From the NCBI RefSeq assembly GCF_009910705.1, contig NZ_JAAAXJ010000012.1, forward strand, positions 1 through 64,000: a DNA stretch of 64,000 nt. Direction: 5' to 3'. Both the position numbers and the translations under genes were made by a program. The DNA is from Microvirga arsenatis. Lineage in GTDB: Bacteria; Pseudomonadota; Alphaproteobacteria; Rhizobiales; Beijerinckiaceae. Numbering within the stretch: the first letter of the stretch is position 1; each line of letters opens with the position of its first letter. Positions 58,928 to 64,000 of this stretch are shown here, in pieces. Below the pieces are notes generated by a model that was given only the letters and a program-made list of their open reading frames with translations, had not been told where the DNA came from and did no database searches.

Positions 58928-60424
58928 TCAAGAAAGAGGCACGTCGATGGTGCAGACCACCCCCGTCGGCTCGTAGATGAGCCGCACGTCGCCGTTGAGC
59001 TCCCGCGCCAGGCCGTCCTGGATCAGCCGCGAGCCGAAGCCCTTGCGCGCGGGCGGGGTGACGGGCGGCCCGCCGTGCTCCTCCCAGCGCATGACCAGCC
59101 GCGCGCCCGACGAGGCCCGCAGGGTCGACCAGGAGACCTGCACCCGGCCCTCGGGGACGCCCAGGGCGCCGTACTTGGCCGCGTTGGTGCACAATTCGTG
59201 CAGGGCCATGGAGAGGCTGAGCGCCATGGCGGGCGATACGCGCAGATCGGGTCCGTCGATGCTGATCCGGCAGCTTTCCTCGGAGGGGTCCCGGTAAGCC
59301 GCGAAGGCCTCCGTCACGATCTCGCCGAGGCCCGCGCCCTGCCAGTTCTCCCGGGTGAGGATGTCGTGGCCCCGGGCCAGCGCGAAGAGGCGGGCCTCGA
59401 AGGAGGCATAGGCCGCCGGCAGGTCCTGGAGGTTGCGGCTGCGCAGGCCGCGGAAGCTCTGCGCCGCCAGGGACTGCACGGTCGCCAGCGTGTTCTTCAC
59501 CCGGTGGTTCAGCTCGTTGATCAGGAGCCGCAGGCGCTCCTCGGCCCGCTTGTGCTCGGTGACGTCGATCTGGATGCCGTCCCAGATGATACCGCCGTTT
59601 TCCAGCCGCCGCGGGGTGGCGATGATGCGGTGCCAGCGGATCTCCCCGGTCTTGGCATGCCGGATCTCGAACTCCTCGACGCATTCCGTCAGGGTGCGCA
59701 GGCTCTCCAGGCGCCGGTCGAGCATGCGCTGGCGATGGTGCGGCAGCACGAGGCTGTAGAGCAGGTTCGGGTTGGCCTGCGCCTCCTCGGGAGGGACGCC
59801 CGTCAGTCTCTCGCAGGTCTTCGAGATGTAGAGCACCTTCCGCTCGTCGTAGGACGGCGAATGGGAGGTCTGGTAGAACATGCAGGCCGGGGCGTTGTTG
59901 GCCAGCGCGCTGAGCCGCGCTTCGCTCGCCCGCAGCTCCTCCTCGGCGAGCCGGCGCTCGGTCCAGTCGCGGAAGCTGACGCCGATGCCGCCGTTATACG
60001 GGAAGACATGGAATTCGAGAAAGCGCCCCTGGCGCCCGACGGCCTCCGATTCGAAGGAGGCCGGAGCGCCGGTTTCGAACACCGCCTCGTAGCGCCGGCG
60101 CAGCTCCGTGCCCTCCGATTCGGGGAACACGTCCCAGATCATCCGGTGGAGCATGGCCTGGCGGGGAACGCCGAAATAGGTTTCTGCGGCGCGGTTGATG
60201 TAGGTGAAGCGCCATTGGCCGTCGAGGGAGTAGAAGGCGTCCCCGATCCCCTCCAGCAGCACCGCGATCTGGGCGTTCACCTTCGCCTCGACCGTCTGGG
60301 CCAGCGCCTCCTGCAGGGCGTTCTCCAGGACCCCGCGCGGGCTGTCGGACACCGCAGCCACCAGATTGCTGGTGAGGTGCTCCAGGTCGGCAGGGACGGC
60401 CGCAGCCGGGCTGGGAACTCTCAT
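58928..60424 (-). CDS. PAS-domain HWE-family sensor histidine kinase
   Basis: A 498-residue soluble kinase. It has an N-terminal helix (35-55), PAS (about 55-165: 'GIGDAFYSLDGQWRFTYINR'), a second PAS/PAC (about 175-300, 'GGIIWDGIQIDVTEHKRAEE'), and the HWE core: 'ELNHRVKNTLATVQSLAAQS' with the phosphoacceptor His, the N box 'ALHELCTNAAKYGALG', 'MRWEEHGGPP' with W-x-E, and 'GFGSRLIQDGLA'. There is no transmembrane segment and no adjacent response regulator. PAS1 resembles rhizobial sensors of unknown signals. It is related to, but clearly distinct from, the kinase at 32-35 kb. Confidence 0.93.
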   Translation of the reverse strand: MRVPSPAAAVPADLEHLTSNLVAAVSDSPRGVLENALQEALAQTVEAKVNAQIAVLLEGIGDAFYSLDGQWRFTYINRAAETYFGVPRQAMLHRMIWDVFPESEGTELRRRYEAVFETGAPASFESEAVGRQGRFLEFHVFPYNGGIGVSFRDWTERRLAEEELRASEARLSALANNAPACMFYQTSHSPSYDERKVLYISKTCERLTGVPPEEAQANPNLLYSLVLPHHRQRMLDRRLESLRTLTECVEEFEIRHAKTGEIRWHRIIATPRRLENGGIIWDGIQIDVTEHKRAEERLRLLINELNHRVKNTLATVQSLAAQSFRGLRSRNLQDLPAAYASFEARLFALARGHDILTRENWQGAGLGEIVTEAFAAYRDPSEESCRISIDGPDLRVSPAMALSLSMALHELCTNAAKYGALGVPEGRVQVSWSTLRASSGARLVMRWEEHGGPPVTPPARKGFGSRLIQDGLARELNGDVRLIYEPTGVVCTIDVPLS

Positions 60425-60572
60425 GATCTCTACATCGGCGCCATGGCGAACGGATGGAATGTATCAATATTTCGCAAGGTCAACAATGCCGCGGTCATCC
60501 CCATCGACGGCTGCCCCGCCGACCGGCGGCAGCCGGCGCGGCGAGGGCCATGGCGCAGGGCGGGGGAGCCGA

Positions 60573-60767
60573 TCAGGACTCGGCCTGGGCGCGGCTGCCG
60601 TCGATGGCCTGGTTCTTGGGAATGCTGAAGACTTCCGCAGCGCAGATGAGAGTGAAGAGACAGATCACCCCGCCGATCTCGGCCACGCTGACCAACGCGG
60701 AGGAGAGATCGCCGACATACACGAAGGCGCCCGTTACGAGCGCGACGATGACAGCCCAGAACATCAT
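60573..60767 (-). CDS. Small two-helix membrane protein
   Basis: A 64-residue protein with two hydrophobic helices ('MMFWAVIVALVTGAFVYVG' and 'SVAEIGGVICLFTLICAAEV') and a charged C-terminal tail (PKNQAIDGSRAQAES). It faintly recalls DUF1328 proteins in size and layout. AGGGG precedes the ATG. No function can be assigned. It stands between a kinase and the EEP-family gene. Confidence 0.7.
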   Translation of the reverse strand: MMFWAVIVALVTGAFVYVGDLSSALVSVAEIGGVICLFTLICAAEVFSIPKNQAIDGSRAQAES

Positions 60768-60790
60768 GGGCCCTTCCCCTGGCTTATCTT

Positions 60791-61954
60791 GTGCGGCTGC
60801 ATAACGGCCAAGGCGTAAATAAGTTCCTAGACCGTGGCGGATTGATTCCCGAATCTTTCGTTCCCCGCAAGAGGTTTCGCACCATATTTCAGCGGGATGA
60901 GGAAAGATTCGCGACGGCCCGGCTCATGCGCGCTCGAAGCACGGAGGCGGTGAGGTCGCTGACCCGCCCCGATCCCTCGCTCCTGGACGAGGCCCGCGCG
61001 GCTGCGGCCCGGGGGGAGGAGGCCCATGGGCGCTTCCTGGCCCGCCTTGCGGCCCTGCGCGAGATCGAGCAGGCGGCGCCATTCCGGCCGCTGCCCTGGA
61101 CGGGCAGGCTGCGGGTGGCGGCCTTCAACGCCGAGCGCCTGAAGGACCGCCCGGCGGCGCGGCGCCTCATGCGCCAGGCGGGCGCCGCCGTGACCCTGCT
61201 GAGCGAGGTGGACCTCGGCATGGCGCGCTCCGGCAACACCCACAACCTGCGCGATCTCACCGCCGGGACGGGGGAGGGCTATCTCTACGGCGTCGAGTTC
61301 GTGGAACTCGATCTCGGGAGCCGGGACGAGATCGGGCGCTGCGCCGGCCGCCGCAACGCCCTCGGCTTCCACGGCAACGCGATCGTCAGCGCCCATGCCC
61401 TGGAGCGGCCGCACCTGATCCCCCTGGAGGAGAACGGCCTGTGGTTTCGGGGCATGGGCGGCGTGCAGCGGCGGATCGGCGGGCGCATGGCGCTCGCGGC
61501 CCGCCTGGCCGGCGCCCCGAAGCCCCTGTGGGTCGTGAGCACCCATCTCGAGAGCAAGACCGATCCGGCCGACCGCCGGGCGCAGATCCGCGCCCTGCTC
61601 GCGGGGCTGGAGGCGTTCGCGCCCGGCGAGGCCTGCGTGATCGGCGGCGACTTCAATACCAAAGCCCTGCCGCGCGGGGAGGACGAGCGCCATCTCCTGC
61701 TGCAGGAGCCCGAACGGTTCGAGCCGCTCTTCGCCGATCTGCGGGAGGCCGGCTTCGCATGGGCCTGCGCCAACCTCGCCCTGCCGACCCAGACGCCCGG
61801 CCCCACGAACAAGCACGAGCCGCCCTTCGGCAAGCTCGACTGGCTCGTGGTGCGCGGCCTCGAGGCGGCCAATCCGCAGGTGATCGCGGCGGTGGACGAG
61901 GCGGGCAGGGCGATATCGGACCACGAGATGATCGCGGTCGACATCGCCCTGTGA
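60791..61954 (+). CDS. Endonuclease/exonuclease/phosphatase-family protein
   Basis: Up to 387 residues; the frame begins at a GTG without a ribosome site and the true start may be the ATG at 60926, giving 342 residues. The EEP fold motifs are complete: 'LRVAAFNAERLKD' (Asn and the metal Glu), 'LLSEVDLGMARSG', 'WVVSTHLESKTDP', 'CVIGGDFNTKALP', 'KLDWLVVRGL' and 'AISDHEMIAVDIAL' with the terminal Asp-His pair. It could act on nucleic acids, lipids or phosphoesters; no signal peptide. A helical N-terminal region (1-95) is outside the family fold. Confidence 0.88.
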   Translation: MRLHNGQGVNKFLDRGGLIPESFVPRKRFRTIFQRDEERFATARLMRARSTEAVRSLTRPDPSLLDEARAAAARGEEAHGRFLARLAALREIEQAAPFRPLPWTGRLRVAAFNAERLKDRPAARRLMRQAGAAVTLLSEVDLGMARSGNTHNLRDLTAGTGEGYLYGVEFVELDLGSRDEIGRCAGRRNALGFHGNAIVSAHALERPHLIPLEENGLWFRGMGGVQRRIGGRMALAARLAGAPKPLWVVSTHLESKTDPADRRAQIRALLAGLEAFAPGEACVIGGDFNTKALPRGEDERHLLLQEPERFEPLFADLREAGFAWACANLALPTQTPGPTNKHEPPFGKLDWLVVRGLEAANPQVIAAVDEAGRAISDHEMIAVDIAL

Positions 61955-61959
61955 AGGCG

Positions 61960-64000
61960 TCAGATGACGAAGAAGTCCGACGCTTTGAGCGCCAGTCCCT
62001 TGGAGAGGGTGGCGATCTCCACCGCCTTGCCCTTGCCGGAGCCGTCCGCGTCGTAGAGCAGCACGCCCTTGGCCTTGTCGTAGATGAGGTGGTCGTCCTT
62101 GTCCTTGGCCTTGGAGCCGGTGGCAAAGAGGCTGCTCTTCAGGGCTGCGGGCTTGTCCACCGAGCCCGCCTTGCCGAGCTTGGCGAACACGGCGTTGTCG
62201 AGCCAGATCGCATCGTCCTTCACGGAGAAGTCGCTGATCGTATCCCGGTTGCTGCGGGCGTTCGGCTTGGTGTCGAACACGAACGCGTCCTCGCCCGCAC
62301 CGCCCGTAAGCGTGTCCTTGCCGAGGCCCCCATAGAGCACATCCTTGCTCGTGCCGCCGGTGAGCCGGTCGGCGCCGGCGCTGCCCATGAGCGTCTCGAC
62401 AGGGATGTTGCTCACGCTGACGGTGAAGGCCTTGTCGACGGCGAGGCCGCCTTGGTCGGTGATCCGCACCACCACGGTATGGGAGGTCGCCGCCTCATGG
62501 TCGATCGGGGCGCCGTTCGCCACGACCAGCCGGTTGCCCGAGATGGCAAAGCGGCCGCCGGCACTGTCGACGAGGTCCAGGGTAAAGCCGTCCTCGATGT
62601 TCGGGTCCACCACCGAGAAATCGCCGACGACCGTGCCCGTGCCGGCGTTCTCCTGCACCGAGTTCCTGGCCAGGGATGCGTCAGGCCGTTGCAGGACGTG
62701 GGTGCCGACAACATCGGTGACCTCGCGAAACCCCTGATCGTAGAGCTTCTGGCGTTCGGCCAGGGTGAAGACGTCCTCGACGAGAACGAGCGTGATGTTC
62801 TGCGCGGCAGCCCGCGTCAGGAGCGCCGTTGCCTTGTCGTCGAAGACGAGGGAGGTGGGGCCCGCGTCCGAAACCGTGATGGCCTCGATGCCGGAGAGCG
62901 TCAGTGCCGAGAAGTCGTAGCTGCCCGATTGCAGGCGCAGCTCGTCGATCCCGGCGCCGCCTCGAATCGCGATGACCCCCGCCAGCGTGGATTCATTGGC
63001 CTCGATGACGTCGTTTCCGCTGGAGCCCTGGATGATCTCGATCCCCGTCAGGACGTCCGGCGCCGTGAGATCGAACGTGCCGCCCTCGAGCATCCGGAGG
63101 GTGTCGATGCCGCCGCCGGCTTCCAGGCTGTCGCCGGTTTCAAGGCCGCCGTTCACGACATAGAAGGTTTCGTTGGCCGCCGAGCCGATGCTGTACTCCT
63201 GACCCTCGCCGAAAGCCGTGGTGTAGCTGTAGACGCGCTGATAGACGCCAGCGCCCGAACCGTCCTGGTTCTCGGAGGTCCATGTCACGATCCAACTGCC
63301 ATCCACTCCCGAGGTGACGTTCGAGCCGTATTGATCGGACTGCGTGGTGGTGTTGACCCGTTGCTCGCCGCCCACAGGCATGCCGTTGCTGTCGTATCGC
63401 TGCTGATAGATGCCCGAACCGGAACCATCTTGGTCACCCGAAGTCCAAGTGACGACCCAGCCGCCGTCCGGCATCGCCGCGATGCTGGATTTTTCCTGGG
63501 AGGCAACGGTGGTCGTATTGACCTTCTGTTCACCGCCTCTCGGAGATCCATTGGCGTTATAGCGCTGCTGGTAAACGCCATACTCGGATCCGTCCTGCTC
63601 CGAGGAGGTCCATGTCACGACCCAGCCGCCATCGGTGAGAGCGACCACTTCGGGGAGAGACTGGTCGCCTGCCGCGTAGGTATTGACGATCTGCTCGCCT
63701 CCAACGCGGCCTCCTCCGGCATTGTAACGCTGCTGAAAGATGTCGGTGGTCGAGCCATTCGAGGAGGTCCATGTCACGACCCAGCCGCCATCGGCGAGCG
63801 TCGTGATGCTCGGACTGGATTGATCGGATTGGAGTGTGGTGTTGACCCTCTCGTCCGTCGTGAGGAGAGGATTTCCATTGGAATCGTAGCGCTGCTGGTA
63901 GATCCCCCAGCCGGAGCCGTCCTGATCTCTGGATGTCCAGGTCACGACCCAGCCCCCGAAGGGGAGGGCCGTCACCGTCGGCTCGGCCTGCTGATCCGCC
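61960..64000 (-). CDS. Large repeat-containing RTX protein (N-terminus beyond the window)
   Basis: The C-terminal 680 or so residues are visible; the frame is open at the right edge. The N-terminal visible part holds five repeats of about 52 residues, each with 'DGGWVVTWTSxDQDGSGxGI' and then 'YQQRYDxNGxPxGGEQxVNT'. It is followed by beta-helix-like segments ('TLRMLEGGTFDLTAPDVLTG', 'LSGIEAITVSD'), a cadherin-like domain ('NIEDGFTLDLVDSAGGRFAI', 'DHEAATSHTVVVRITDQGG'), RTX nonapeptides ('GGLGKDTLTGGAGEDAFVFD') and the tail 'LKASDFFVI', a type I secretion signal. It is likely an extracellular adhesin or surface-layer-like protein. Confidence 0.9.
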   Translation of the reverse strand, partial: ADQQAEPTVTALPFGGWVVTWTSRDQDGSGWGIYQQRYDSNGNPLLTTDERVNTTLQSDQSSPSITTLADGGWVVTWTSSNGSTTDIFQQRYNAGGGRVGGEQIVNTYAAGDQSLPEVVALTDGGWVVTWTSSEQDGSEYGVYQQRYNANGSPRGGEQKVNTTTVASQEKSSIAAMPDGGWVVTWTSGDQDGSGSGIYQQRYDSNGMPVGGEQRVNTTTQSDQYGSNVTSGVDGSWIVTWTSENQDGSGAGVYQRVYSYTTAFGEGQEYSIGSAANETFYVVNGGLETGDSLEAGGGIDTLRMLEGGTFDLTAPDVLTGIEIIQGSSGNDVIEANESTLAGVIAIRGGAGIDELRLQSGSYDFSALTLSGIEAITVSDAGPTSLVFDDKATALLTRAAAQNITLVLVEDVFTLAERQKLYDQGFREVTDVVGTHVLQRPDASLARNSVQENAGTGTVVGDFSVVDPNIEDGFTLDLVDSAGGRFAISGNRLVVANGAPIDHEAATSHTVVVRITDQGGLAVDKAFTVSVSNIPVETLMGSAGADRLTGGTSKDVLYGGLGKDTLTGGAGEDAFVFDTKPNARSNRDTISDFSVKDDAIWLDNAVFAKLGKAGSVDKPAALKSSLFATGSKAKDKDDHLIYDKAKGVLLYDADGSGKGKAVEIATLSKGLALKASDFFVI

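Overview
This window is high-GC chromosomal DNA from an alphaproteobacterium, most likely of the order Hyphomicrobiales (Rhizobiales), perhaps a Microvirga- or Methylobacterium-like genus. The inference rests on a MucR/Ros-family regulator, two HWE-type histidine kinases, a Rhizobium-type cysteine-containing L-asparaginase, many DUF families typical of this order (DUF1491, DUF2336, DUF5330, DUF6456, DUF3750), and abundant palindromic intergenic repeats of the 'cctcatcctgagg' and 'ctctcccc' kinds. I saw no rRNA, tRNA, insertion sequence, prophage or CRISPR array. The density and mix of genes look like core chromosome with a few accessory insertions.

Left part (0-17 kb): a truncated MurG-like glycosyltransferase stands divergent from an ABC exporter-like protein with badly degraded ATPase motifs, which is translationally coupled to a stand-alone cyclic-nucleotide-binding protein. 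Then come a lytic transglycosylase, a stand-alone RAM-domain protein, UDP-glucose dehydrogenase, L-asparaginase, MeaB, a DUF3750 protein, a lipoprotein hydrolase and a secreted GH16 glucanase with RTX repeats. The methylmalonyl-CoA mutase subunits (mutA, mutB) lie on the same strand as meaB and serve propionyl-CoA/methylmalonyl-CoA metabolism. Two small paralogous secreted proteins sit between mutA and mutB.

Middle (17-37 kb): about 1.3 kb of repeat-rich DNA without a convincing gene, holding a near-consensus promoter with no obvious gene behind it; then a HerA-like ATPase, M20 peptidase, haloacid dehalogenase, branched-chain aminotransferase, DUF1194 protein, adenylate cyclase, an envelope group (MurJ, polyprenyl-type GT2, HpnK-like deacetylase), Fe/Mn superoxide dismutase, a membrane protein with an acidic linker, isochorismatase-type hydrolase coupled to a multi-PAS HWE kinase, and oligopeptidase B.

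Right part (37-64 kb): mucR, a GlxA-type AraC regulator divergent from a rhodanese, DUF6456, SufE, DUF5330-like, a peptidoglycan-binding protein, DUF1491 and DUF2336; a tight four-gene operon of PBP1a, DUF1214, DUF1254 and a GNAT; a YcgN-type Cys-cluster protein; an RTX protein with a seven-repeat propeller; a compact three-gene operon of coiled-coil/membrane proteins of unknown function (51.4-54.9 kb, the best candidate for an undescribed system); an AI-2E-type transporter, small envelope proteins, an orphan TRAP binding protein, a second HWE kinase, an EEP-family hydrolase and, running off the right edge, a repeat-built RTX protein. Three probable type I secretion substrates are present but no type I exporter is in the window.
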